From Vulcanimicrobiota bacterium (GTDB lineage Bacteria > Vulcanimicrobiota > Vulcanimicrobiia > Vulcanimicrobiales > Vulcanimicrobiaceae), in assembly GCA_027459645.1 (NCBI GenBank), contig DAIDHQ010000011.1, positions 1-64,000 on the forward strand: a DNA stretch of 64,000 bases, in the 5' to 3' direction. The position numbers and the translations under genes were made by a program. Below are positions 30,869 to 39,800 of the stretch, one piece after another; the first letter of the stretch is position 1; each line of letters begins with the position of its first letter. The notes under the pieces were generated by a model. That model did not search any database. It saw only the letters and a program-made list of their open reading frames with translations, and had not been told where the DNA came from.

Positions 30869-31845
30869 TGGCGCGGCGGTACGTCGATGCGCGCGCATTC
30901 GGTGCGGCGCTTGACGTTCGCTTGCGTGCCATCGCAAACGAACAGATCGTACCTATCGATCGTCTTCGACGCGAAGTCGCATACGAGCGTTTTCTCGCAA
31001 GGCTACAAGCAGAAGCCCCGGGCGAGTGGCTGCTGAAAGGCGGCGTCGCACTCGATCTCCGGTTCCCGATCGGCGCAGCACGCCGGACGAACGACGTTGA
31101 CATAGAGACAACGGCGCACGTGAACGTGGAGCGCGCGCGAGCGCTCTTGCAGCGTGCCGCCGGCGCCGACCTTGGCGACTACTTCACGTTCCATGTCACG
31201 AATGAACCCGCTCGCGAACTGATCCAAGGAACCTTCGCGTATCGGTTCGGTATGGAAGCACGACTCGGCGGTCATGTGTACCATGCGTTCAAATGCGATG
31301 TAGCGATGGGAACAGCGCGCGACAAGATCGAGCGCATCCACGGCCGCTCGCTCTTGGAGTTTGCCGGCATTGAAGCCCCCACGCTCGACGCTGTTTCGAT
31401 ACCCACCCACGTCGCGGAAAAGCTCGCGGCGTATACACAGCTCTACAGTGACGGCGTTCCGAGTTCACGCGCCAAAGATTTAGTCGATCTCGCCCTACTC
31501 GTCGAGCACCGCGAGATCGGGCCCGCCGGCGACCTGCGTGCGGCGATCAAGCGAACGTTCGCCGAACGCGGACGATCCACGCCGGCATTCCTTCCCGATC
31601 CGCCGGCGGAGTGGAAGACCGCTTATCAGCGACTCGCGTCCGGGATAGACGTTCCTGCGAACGTCGCGGACGCGTATGCCTCGGTTCGCGCAATGGTGGA
31701 CCCCATACTCGCCGGCGAAGCCGACGATCAAACGTCGTGGCGAGTCGGCCACGGGTGGAGCGATCGCGACGAACGATCACGCGACACCGAGCCGCAACGC
31801 GCGGCAGCAGAAGAACGGGGCGAAGACTTCGATCTAGGCTTGTAG
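30868..31845 (+). CDS. AbiEii-type nucleotidyltransferase toxin (325 aa)
   Basis: GTG 30868 overlaps the antitoxin stop by one base. WLLKGGVALDLRF and RRTNDVDIE are the GG/S and DxD motifs of DUF1814 nucleotidyltransferases (AbiEii/MenT class). VAEKLAAYTQLYSDG...RAKDLVDLALL is the conserved second half. In studied systems such toxins block growth when the antitoxin or phage state changes. Here the pair probably stabilises the element and may resist phage. It overlaps the convergent Rep gene by 12 bases. Confidence 0.88.
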   Translation: MARRYVDARAFGAALDVRLRAIANEQIVPIDRLRREVAYERFLARLQAEAPGEWLLKGGVALDLRFPIGAARRTNDVDIETTAHVNVERARALLQRAAGADLGDYFTFHVTNEPARELIQGTFAYRFGMEARLGGHVYHAFKCDVAMGTARDKIERIHGRSLLEFAGIEAPTLDAVSIPTHVAEKLAAYTQLYSDGVPSSRAKDLVDLALLVEHREIGPAGDLRAAIKRTFAERGRSTPAFLPDPPAEWKTAYQRLASGIDVPANVADAYASVRAMVDPILAGEADDQTSWRVGHGWSDRDERSRDTEPQRAAAEERGEDFDLGL

Positions 31846-33843
31846 TCGCGACGAGCGGTGCTGCTGCGCCACGAGTTCGACGATCTTCGCACGCACGAAG
31901 TTCTCGAACTGCGCCGGTAACTCGCGCAGAAACCCGTGCGTCGCTTCCACCGATCGAACCGCGTCATCGCGTAGTGCATCAAAGAGCGGCTGCGGCAGCT
32001 TTGCGAGCAACGTATCACGCTCCGATCCTGACAAAAGCGATCCACGAGTCGCGATGAGGGCGAGAACTGCTACGTCGTTAACCGCAGGCGTCGCCGGTGA
32101 CTTCTCTTCGGGACGTTGTGACGCTTCAACCGGCGTCTCGCCTCGAAGCACGGTAATCTCTGCCTGTTTATTCACAGTCAGCGGCTGCTGCAGAATTGGA
32201 GCGTTCGGCCGACGAGCTGCGAGCTTCCGGCCAAAGTCCGAAAGGGAACGCGACTCCACGTCGTTCTCACGCTGCGGCTCCGCTTTCCATGTACCCGTGC
32301 GGAACTGCTCAATACGACGCCGACGTGCCCGAAGATTCGGACGCGTCTCAGCGATCGCGGCGCAGCGTTGCGCTGCAGCCGACTGCGCGAGCACGCGGCG
32401 ATCCTCAACGCCTTTTACGTCCTCCGGCGGAGCTTCGGAGACACGAACAGGGGTTTCACCGACGAGGCCAAGGATCGTCGGAAGGCCACGTTTGCCTTGC
32501 GTCCCTCGATCGTGAATCACCACATAGCCTTTCTGAACGAGGCCCCGTACTGCACGGTGCGCCAGCTCAGCGTGAGAGAGCCCTGCGAAGGCTGCGATCT
32601 CCCGGTACGACACGCCGAAGCAATCCGGGGTGATCCCTTTCTTGCGCGCGTAGTCGTAGAGCATCGGAAGCACCTTGCGTTCGTTCTCCGTGAGAAGAAG
32701 CGTCGGTGAGAGTGCCTGCTGCGCAGGTGTGACATTATCTAGGGGCTCCGCCCCTCCCGGAGTGGATAATGTCACAGCCGCTGCTTCGGCTCGGTCACGA
32801 GCTGCGCGATCGGCGTTGACGGCGGCGTTCCATGCCGATGCGCCGCGGCGGTCCCAATCGAGGGGGTGACGGTCGTCCGCGTTCTTTCGGGAGGGTTGGC
32901 GAAGGGCGGGGCTTGAGTCCGTAATACGGTCGAGCCAGCCGCGGTAGACGTTGCACGCGACGGCATAACCTGACCCTTGTCCGCAATGGAAGCGGATAGC
33001 CTCAAAAGCGAGGCGGTTCATGAAGCGGTTGATCGCGGCCGTGTTGCCCACGATCGGACGTTCGGTACGCTTCGCGTTAGCGAACTCGTTGGGTAACTCG
33101 TACGCGAGTCCGTAGGTGAGGGCTTGCGCGACCCAGCCGCCGATCGGGGCGACCGGGATCGCGATCGGATCGACGGGGAAGCGCAGGCGCGTCGCTGGTT
33201 GCACGTGCGCGAGTGAACGCGGTTGACCGTCGAGATCGAAGAAAACGTCGCATCCGAGCGCGTGTCTATCGGCTTTACGATTGCGACCGCCGACGCGTAG
33301 TAGCCCGCCGGTTCCACCGAGTGGAAAGACCTCGACGGGCTTTACTTCAATTCCCCAGGTGGCGTCGAGGCGCGCGGCGTCAAGAATCTTTTTGCCGAGA
33401 TTCCGTACGCGTCGCGCATCGTATGCGCGTTTGAAGAAGACGAGGACTTTCCCGCGCCCGGGATCGGAACCGCTCGTGACGATCGTTGCGTCTTCGAGCC
33501 GCCGTTCGTGCAGCTCGCGGGCGAGTAGCGGGAGTCGCTGCGCGAAGCGTTCGTCAATATCGAGCGCAAGGAGGTGCGTTTTTGGGAACACACGGTGCTG
33601 CGCGCGTCGCCGCGCACGTGGTTCCGGGTCCGTGACCGCGGCGATCGCGAAGGTGCGTTCGCCGGCGTAGTGCGCGCGCGCGTCGGCGTCGGTGAAATCC
33701 GACAGCGCGCCGGGATAGCTCCCAACGCCGTCGATTTGCCAAACGCCGCAAATGCGACCGCCGAGCAGTGCCCGTAGTGCTTGGGCCTGCTCGTCCGGGG
33801 TGTAGACCGGAGCGGTCGTGGAGAGCGCGCGGTGCAAGGCCAC
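31834..33843 (-). CDS. AEP-primase-type replication protein (669 aa)
   Basis: The N-terminal 250 residues carry archaeo-eukaryotic primase motifs: LLALDID (Asp95, Asp97), TIVTSGSDPGRGKVLVFF (the sGR/H-like strand) and VEVFPLGGTGGLLRVGG, as in TOTE-type and plasmid primases. A winged helix around 400-470 (VSYREIAAFAGLSHAELAH, AVRGLVQKGYVVI) would bind DNA. The C-terminal 200 residues are disordered. No helicase domain is present. With the operator and small-RNA promoter upstream it is my best candidate for the element's Rep protein. A priming or defence-related role is possible. Confidence 0.65.
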   Translation of the reverse strand: MALHRALSTTAPVYTPDEQAQALRALLGGRICGVWQIDGVGSYPGALSDFTDADARAHYAGERTFAIAAVTDPEPRARRRAQHRVFPKTHLLALDIDERFAQRLPLLARELHERRLEDATIVTSGSDPGRGKVLVFFKRAYDARRVRNLGKKILDAARLDATWGIEVKPVEVFPLGGTGGLLRVGGRNRKADRHALGCDVFFDLDGQPRSLAHVQPATRLRFPVDPIAIPVAPIGGWVAQALTYGLAYELPNEFANAKRTERPIVGNTAAINRFMNRLAFEAIRFHCGQGSGYAVACNVYRGWLDRITDSSPALRQPSRKNADDRHPLDWDRRGASAWNAAVNADRAARDRAEAAAVTLSTPGGAEPLDNVTPAQQALSPTLLLTENERKVLPMLYDYARKKGITPDCFGVSYREIAAFAGLSHAELAHRAVRGLVQKGYVVIHDRGTQGKRGLPTILGLVGETPVRVSEAPPEDVKGVEDRRVLAQSAAAQRCAAIAETRPNLRARRRRIEQFRTGTWKAEPQRENDVESRSLSDFGRKLAARRPNAPILQQPLTVNKQAEITVLRGETPVEASQRPEEKSPATPAVNDVAVLALIATRGSLLSGSERDTLLAKLPQPLFDALRDDAVRSVEATHGFLRELPAQFENFVRAKIVELVAQQHRSSRLQA

Positions 33844-33872
33844 GAGGTCTGCCTTAGCCCTCGTCCCCTATG

Positions 33873-33896
33873 TCACGTAATTTGCGTAATACGTGA
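33873..33896 (-). promoter_or_regulatory. Operator upstream of the Rep gene
   Basis: TCACGTAATTTGCGTAATACGTGA is a 24-base near-palindrome built of the shared operator half sites, about 30 bases before the Rep start. Confidence 0.6.
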
Positions 33897-33906
33897 AAAG
33901 AGGTAC

Positions 33907-33935
33907 TTGCAGGAAACCCGCGTTTGTGCTCTAAT
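33907..33935 (+). promoter_or_regulatory. Divergent promoter of a candidate small RNA
   Basis: TTGCAG 33907-33912, 17-base spacer with an extended TGTGC, TCTAAT 33930-33935. It reads away from the Rep gene. Confidence 0.6.
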
Positions 33936-33941
33936 AGTGGT

Positions 33942-34094
33942 GTAGTCAGCAGGGCGATTCGCCCTCCCGACTTAGCAAAAATGTTCAGTTTAGCAATCTC
34001 TTTTCTGAACTCGACTATCTGAAAACGTCTCGGCTGCAACCGGGGCATTTTCGTCTTCAAGGGCCTGCGACGACCGTCGTGGGCCCTCTCTTTA
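33942..34094 (+). ncRNA. Candidate small RNA between Rep gene and 34436 gene
   Basis: A promoter (33907-33935) and a terminator-like hairpin (AGGGCC...GGCCCT, 34060-34087, then CTCTTTA) bound about 150 bases. It contains a hairpin AGGGCG-ATT-CGCCCT near its 5' end and only a 13-codon frame (MFSLAISFLNSTI). The position next to a replication gene is where plasmids often carry copy-control RNAs, but this one diverges from rather than opposes the Rep mRNA. The region 34100-34435 beyond it holds a second promoter and no convincing gene (a frame opening at 34237 is weak). Confidence 0.45.
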
Positions 34095-34163
34095 ATGGCC
34101 CTCTATACTCCGGCTGGTAGGAATCCCCTATCGCCAACCACTAGATATAGGCCGAACGTACGT

Positions 34164-34200
34164 TTGACTACCAGGCCTATTGTGCTAGTATGTAGGTACA
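34164..34200 (+). promoter_or_regulatory. Strong promoter TTGACT-N16-TAGTAT
   Basis: TTGACT 34164-34169, 16-base spacer, extended -10 TGTGCTAGTAT (TAGTAT 34186-34191). It shares TTGTGCTAGT with the promoters at 5389 and 58229, but the downstream ACTAGAAYATAA block is altered. It probably drives the 34436 gene through a 240-base leader. Confidence 0.65.
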
Positions 34201-34435
34201 CAACAAGAGGGCCATGCGGCTGGTGAGACGGGGTTAGTGGCGGGTCCGAGGAAGGTGGACCTGGCGCTTCGCGAAGAAACAAGGCGACCAACGCCGCTCC
34301 TCGCGATCGAAACGTCTCGCGACCGGGCGGCGTCGGTTTTTGTGGAGGCCAGGGCTCGCTTGGCCGAAGGAAAACGGAAGAGTGCCGATCGACGACCCGA
34401 CCGGCCGAGACAAGAGAAGAAGGGTGGAACCCACG

Positions 34436-35134
34436 ATGATCTTTCTATCACTCCTGCTCATGCTGGTTCCGCTGGCGATCGCGGCGGTTCGCCGCATTAT
34501 CGCGGATGCGGCCGTCTTTGCTCGCGCTCCGCGCGCGGTGTACGAAATGTTCACGCACGAACGATTCGGTGTAGCCGAGTCGGTGGTGCGGCTACGTTAC
34601 GTGCTGCTTGCGCTCGTCGTTGCTGGCTTGGTTGAAGCGCATGCCGTCGAGCATGCGAATAAGGCGACGGTGGCTGCGTATCAGCACGATCTGACGATCG
34701 CGGCGATCACGATTTGGATCTTCTGGATGCTTCCGCTCATGCTGTATGTTGCTCGGGCAATTCGGTGGGGCGCCTTTGCTGCGGAACCGTTGAAGTTCGC
34801 TTCGGTTCCGGTTCGCGTATCGTGGGCGCTCGCGCCGGCGATCGTGGCGACGCTCGCGATCGAGCCGCTGCGCAAGTTCGCGCTGCATCGCGATCCGGTG
34901 CTGGCGGGTCACGCGCATTTCGCGCTGCTGCCGCCTGGCGTTGTAGGCGTGGCGGAGGTGGCGGTGCCGATCGCGATCGCGATCTTCGCGACGGCCGCGC
35001 TCGTGATTCGCGCGATCGAAGGCGTGACGTTGCGCTCGCTCGTGCAGCGCACACCGTACCGCAAAGGTTCCGTGGATCACCTTATGGATGATCTCATGCG
35101 CGACTTTCGCGATAAGTCGGTCGCGAAGCCGTAA
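34436..35134 (+). CDS. Integral membrane protein, about five helices (232 aa)
   Basis: ATG 34436 follows AGAAGGGTGG. Hydrophobic segments: LSLLLMLVPLAIAAV, YVLLALVVAGLV, IAAITIWIFWMLPLMLYVA, WALAPAIVATLAI and VAVPIAIAIFATAALVI. The C-terminal tail is charged (DHLMDDLMRDFRDKS). It lies at the left edge of the transfer region with its own promoter and terminator. No family recognised. Confidence 0.7.
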   Translation: MIFLSLLLMLVPLAIAAVRRIIADAAVFARAPRAVYEMFTHERFGVAESVVRLRYVLLALVVAGLVEAHAVEHANKATVAAYQHDLTIAAITIWIFWMLPLMLYVARAIRWGAFAAEPLKFASVPVRVSWALAPAIVATLAIEPLRKFALHRDPVLAGHAHFALLPPGVVGVAEVAVPIAIAIFATAALVIRAIEGVTLRSLVQRTPYRKGSVDHLMDDLMRDFRDKSVAKP

Positions 35135-35146
35135 GGTAACGAACCC

Positions 35147-35177
35147 GAGCCGTGGCACGAACGTCGCGGCTCTTTTT
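35147..35177 (+). terminator. Rho-independent terminator
   Basis: GAGCCG (35147-35152) and CGGCTC (35167-35172) followed by five T. It ends the membrane-protein transcript. Confidence 0.75.
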
Positions 35178-35206
35178 CTAAGCAAGGGAGCAAAGGTGGA
35201 ATAGGG

Positions 35207-35908
35207 ATGGGCGAGTGGGTGAAAAGTGTTGTGGGCGCGATCGTGACGCTATCGGTTCTTGCGGCGTGTGGACACGACGTTAAGCTCGACCAGCTAACGA
35301 CGAAGAACCTCATACCGGAACAAGTCGCGATCGACGATTCGAGCCTACCCCGCGAGAATCGGGCGCTCTTTGATCGGTTCGTGCAACGCGTCAATATCGG
35401 CTCAATGAAGATCACGGATAAAGAAACGGTCGGTCAGGCAATCGCGTTAGAGCAGGCTGCAGAAGCCGCCGACGCGGCCAATGCGAAGGCCGAAGCGGAT
35501 CGGATAGCTCAGCAGCAAGCGCAGGAAGCCGCTGCAGCCGCGCAAGCTGCTGAACAACAGCGGCAGGATCAAGCGAAGCTCGCAAGCGCGGTTCAGGCTG
35601 GACTCACACCGGATGGGAAGGGCGTCGAAATCCACAACGTGAGTGGGCAGCAAATTTACTGCTACGAAGGTTACGTTGACGTGAAGAACGCGGATGACAG
35701 TCGGGAGGCAAAAGCGTGGTTCATGTACCGCAGCGATGACGGGCTCGGCGTGAACAACGACGTGACGGTTCCGCTGAGTAGCGTGGACGGCGCGGACTTG
35801 TCGGGATACCCCGCCGAATCACTGAGTAAGGTGCTCGTCCCGGTGTCGGTCCGATTTACGCAGTACGGATCGGGAATTGAGGCACCGTCGCAATTCGGCC
35901 ATTGCTGA
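35207..35908 (+). CDS. Lipoprotein with coiled-coil segment (233 aa)
   Basis: ATG 35207. The signal ends in LSVLAAC-GHD. An Ala/Gln/Glu-rich coiled coil (about residues 85-125) separates the anchor from a C-terminal beta domain containing YCYEGYVDVKN and a final cysteine (FGHC). A small lipoprotein near a type IV secretion system could play a VirB7-like role, but it is much longer than VirB7, so this is only a possibility. Confidence 0.65.
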   Translation: MGEWVKSVVGAIVTLSVLAACGHDVKLDQLTTKNLIPEQVAIDDSSLPRENRALFDRFVQRVNIGSMKITDKETVGQAIALEQAAEAADAANAKAEADRIAQQQAQEAAAAAQAAEQQRQDQAKLASAVQAGLTPDGKGVEIHNVSGQQIYCYEGYVDVKNADDSREAKAWFMYRSDDGLGVNNDVTVPLSSVDGADLSGYPAESLSKVLVPVSVRFTQYGSGIEAPSQFGHC

Positions 35909-35912
35909 CAGA

Positions 35913-35972
35913 AAGACACCTAAACGAGAGAGCCCCGGGGCACGCCTTCGGGCTCTCTCGTTTAGGTGTCTT
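35913..35972. terminator. Very long bidirectional terminator, 23-bp perfect stem
   Basis: AAGACACCTAAACGAGAGAG-CCC (35913-35935) pairs without mismatch with 35950-35972; the loop is 14 bases. It separates the convergent lipoprotein and relaxosome genes and overlaps the stop codon of the latter. Confidence 0.75.
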
Positions 35973-36303
35973 ACGCCGCCGGCGTCTCCGGTTGTTTCAC
36001 ACGAGGTTTCAACCCCAAGGCTTTACGCGCGTCCTTGTCGTCGAGGTCGAATAGCTCTCGGTCGTCATCGGCGGAGAGCTTGCCGTCGAGCATTTCCATA
36101 ATCGCGCGGTAGAGCTTTACGTCATCCTCGTCCTTCGAGTCGGCGAGTGCGAGAAGCGTCTTGCCGGTGATCTCCACGCGCCGTTTTTGCGCTGCGCGTT
36201 CGGCCTCTCGTTCTTTGCGTTCGATCTCTTTCAGCTCAGCTTGGAGCTTTTCGATCTCCGCGAGCTTTGCGCTTTTGCGTTCTGCAAGTTTCGTCCGTGC
36301 CAT
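35971..36303 (-). CDS. Relaxosome accessory protein, TraC/TraD-like (110 aa)
   Basis: The ATG at 36303 is preceded by GAGAGG; longer in-frame starts run through Arg-rich shadow. The N-terminal 55 residues form a charged coiled coil (KLAEIEKLQAELKEIERKE), then a helical part ending in DRELFDLDDKDARKALG. The DRELF.LD motif is shared with the 36381 protein. Small coiled-coil proteins of this sort next to TraA relaxases in Agrobacterium-type systems (TraC, TraD) help assemble the relaxosome at oriT. Confidence 0.6.
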   Translation of the reverse strand: MARTKLAERKSAKLAEIEKLQAELKEIERKEREAERAAQKRRVEITGKTLLALADSKDEDDVKLYRAIMEMLDGKLSADDDRELFDLDDKDARKALGLKPRVKQPETPAA

Positions 36304-36380
36304 GATCCTCTCTGTTCCGCGTGCCTGGTATCCGGTCCACCGTCGGGGCCGACGTATCAACGTCGCCCCCCGGCGCGGAC

Positions 36381-36665
36381 TTAGCTGTCGAGTCCGAAGA
36401 GTTCCCGGTCCCCGCGCTTTTCGAGAGCGCGGCCGAGGCCGTCGAGCACTGCGCCGAGTAGCGGATCGTCGGCGTGGTCGAGCACCCACTCTCCGATTAG
36501 AAACGCGCGCCGCTGCCGCTTGTGCTGCAGCCGCCGCGTTTCTTCCGCCGAGATCAGGTCGCGGGCCGCCTCTGCTTGGCTCAGGCGTCGCTTCGCGTCG
36601 CCGAGCCGGTCGCGCTCGTAGCGCAGCTCCGCGAGGATGCTCCCGGTCGTCCTCTTCCGTGTCAT
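36381..36665 (-). CDS. TraD-family relaxosome accessory protein (94 aa)
   Basis: The coiled-coil N-terminus is followed by RRAFLIGEWVLDHADDPLLG, AVLDGLGRALEKRGDRELFG and LDS, which resembles the TraD family of Agrobacterium-type transfer regions. It is divergent from the relaxase with about 145 bases between, the usual place for oriT. Operator copy upstream at 36673-36696. Confidence 0.65.
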   Translation of the reverse strand: MTRKRTTGSILAELRYERDRLGDAKRRLSQAEAARDLISAEETRRLQHKRQRRAFLIGEWVLDHADDPLLGAVLDGLGRALEKRGDRELFGLDS

Positions 36666-36809
36666 ACCCTCAATTCACGTAATACGCGAAATGCGGTCAT
36701 TTCGCTCCACGCGGGCCTTTCGTTCGGTTTGCCGCTTAGGCTCCCTGCGTGAAAGCACCTCTTTACGTGCAGGACTTAGCAATAGCGCGCTTATACATTA
36801 AGCCCACAA
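36666..36809. other. Candidate origin of transfer (oriT) with operator
   Basis: The stretch between the divergent accessory genes and the relaxase holds TTCACGTAATACGCGAAATG (an operator copy) and, close to the relaxase start, TAGCGCGCTTATA (36784-36796). The latter matches 8 of 11 bases of the GTGCGCCCTTA nick-region core I recall for MobQ/IncQ and Ti-type oriT. The layout equals the Ti plasmid traCD-oriT-traA order. The nick site itself is not proven. Confidence 0.5.
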
Positions 36810-39800
36810 ATGGCGGCGTATCGGCTGGCGGCTCAGGTGCTCTCCCGCTCGAAGGGGCAGAGCGCCGTGGCGGCGGCGGCGTACCGCGCCGGCGAACGGC
36901 TCTACGACGATCGGGTCGGCGAGGAATACGACTATACGGGGCGCGGCGGCGTCGAGCACCGGGAGATTCTACTGCCCGAGGGTGCGCCGGAGGCTTTCGC
37001 GGCTCGCGGCGTTCTGTGGAACGCCGTCGAGGCCGCGGAGCGGCGCAAGGACGCCCAGGTGGCGCGCGAGTTGCAGCTAAATGTTCCATTCGAGTTGAAT
37101 AAAGGCGAACGCGTGACGCTGGTGCGGGCGTTTCTCGCGCGTCGCGTAAGCGAAGGGATGATAGCGGACTATGCGATCCACCAACCGTCTCGAAGCGGCG
37201 ATCCGCGCAACAATCACTGTCACGTGTTACTCACGTTGCGCTCGTTGTCGAGCGACGGTTTCGGGCCGAAGGTTCGCGAGTGGAATCAGGTTGCGACGTT
37301 ACAGCGGTGGCGCGAGGAATGGGCTCTCGACTGCAATCACGCGCTGGAGATCGCGGGGCTTTCGACGCGGGTCACGCACCTTTCGTACGCCGCCCGCGGG
37401 ATCGATCGGGAGCCAGCTATCAAGGTGGGTCCGGTGGCGACGGAGCTTGAGCGCCGGGGTATTGCGACTTACGCGGGCGAGCAGCTCCGAGCGATATGGG
37501 AGCGTAACGCGGTGCGTGAGCTTCGGCGTGCCTGGGACGTGGCGCGCTCAAAGTTTGGCGTTGCAGCGCTCGTGCTCCCAGGTGAACTGCCACACGATCC
37601 CGGGATGGTACTCGCGGATGGCGCGCGTGCGCGGCGCTTCGCGTGCGATCGTCTGCTGCAGTCGAGTTACGGGGTCACGGGGGCGGAGATGGGCTTAAGC
37701 GAGGGATGGAAGGTGGCGAAGCGGTTACTCGGGGGCGTCGAGTTTAAGTCGGGCGATCGGCGCGTTACCGATCGCGGTGACAAGGTGTTCGGGAAGACGG
37801 GCGACGCGCAAGAGATCGCCGCGATGCTGGCGATCGCGGAGGCGCGCGGGTTCCGCAAGCTCTCGTTCGATGGTAGCGACGAGTTCAAGCTCCAGGCGTA
37901 CACGGCGGCGATCGAACGCGGGTTTCGTATCGAGGCGTCGGGCCGGGACCGGCGGGTGTTGGAGCGCGCGGAGCGCGCTGCTCGGCGCACGCTTTCGGAG
38001 CGTAACCGCCCCGAAAGAATCGGCCCTGACGGGCCGAGCGCTGACGCGCAGGGTGCGCCGGCGGCGGAGCAGGCTTCGCCCGCTCCGCGCGAACCCGCGC
38101 TCGTGGTCGAGCGCGTGCTCGCGGAAATGACCCACGGCGAGGCGCGGTTTACGCAGCGCGATCTCGATCGCGCGCTATCGCGCTACGCGACGGATCATAC
38201 GGAGGTCAACCTGGAGGAGCTGCTGCAAGCAGCTCGCGTTCACCCGTCGATCGTGCAAGTCGGCAGCCGGTACGGAACCGTCTTTTACACGACGGAGAAC
38301 GTGCGCGAGCAGGAACGCGAAATGTTCGATGCGATCGGGGCGCTGGCGCAGGACAACGCGTATCCAACGGATCGCGCGTACATGGAGCACGTCGCCAAGG
38401 AAATGACGATCGGCGGCGGGCAGCTCGACGCGCTACGACGGATCACGGGGCCCGAGCGGGCGTCCGCGGTGATCGGCTTTGCCGGAACCGGCAAGTCGTA
38501 CATGATGAAAGCAGCGCGCCTCGTGTGGGAGCGTGCTGGCTACGAGGTCGTGGGAGTTGCGCTCGCCGGCGTCGCTGCCCAAGGGTTGGAAGAAGGCTCC
38601 GGTATTCCGTCCTCAACGATCGCATCGTTTTTGCTGCGCCACGAAGCGGAGCCGGGACGCGAACCGCGCGAACCGCTCGGCGAGAATACGGTCATCGCGA
38701 TCGATGAAGCAGGGATGGTCGGGTCGGATGATTACCGCCGTTTGGTTCGCATTGCCGAACAGTACGGGGCGAAGATCGTGTCGATCGGCGATTACGAGCA
38801 GCTTCAAGCGATCGAGCGCGGCGCGGCATTCCGCGGGATCGTGGAGCGGATCGGGTCTGCTGAGATCACCGAGATTCAGCGGCAGAAGAAGGGTGCAGCG
38901 TGGATGTGCGAGGCGACTCGTGAAATGTCCACGGGACGTACGAAGGAAGCGCTGAAACGGTACGACGAGGCGAGTTTGACGCACGAGCACGTGACGCTCG
39001 ATGATGCGAAGAAGGCGCTCGTCGAGAAGTGGGTCGCCGATCACAAGGCGTTCCCGATGGAACGCAACGAGAAAGGCGATCTTGTCGGTACGCAGATTAT
39101 TCTTGCGTTCACGAACAAGGACGTGCAATCGCTGAACGAGGTTGTGCGCGCGGAGCGGAAAGCTGCCGGCGAACTTGGCGAGGACGTAGACGTGACACTC
39201 GCGATTCCCCGGGGCGAGAAGAGTGTAGCCCATAAGACGAAGCTCGCGGTTGGGGACCGCGTGTACTTCCTCGCGAATAAAAAGGACCTCAACGGCGTCG
39301 CCGTTATGAACGGGTCGCTAGGCACGATCGAAGCGGTCGAGGGAGGCAAGGACCCGCAGCTCACCGTCGCTTTGGATAATCGGAAGACGGTCACGTTCAA
39401 GCTGTCGGAGTACGCGAGTCTGACGCACGGGTATGCGGCAACGGTGAACAAGGCGCAAGGCGTCACGGTCGATCGCGCGTACGCGCTCGCCACGTCGCAT
39501 TGGAATCGTCACCTGACGCTTGTAGCTATGTCGCGCCACCGCTACGAAGCGAATATGTATTGGTCGAACGATGTGTTCCGCAATGTGGCGCAGCGCGATC
39601 GTGTGCTTGGACGCAAGGGCTTGAAAGAGAATGCGCTCGATAGCGAGATTGAGCGTGGGAGCGAGCACGCCCCGACGTACATTCGTACGCCGCGGCAGGT
39701 GCAGCGGGACTTTGACGACGTGCTCACGACGGCGAAGCACCTTGCGGCGGTTGCGCCGGATCAAGAGCGCGAGGCGGCCGTCGCCGCGCTAGCCGAAGTG

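Noticed and set aside
34237-34635. Plus-strand frame overlapping the start of the 34436 membrane protein
   Set aside because: No ribosome-binding site, and its second half is an out-of-frame copy of the membrane-protein gene.
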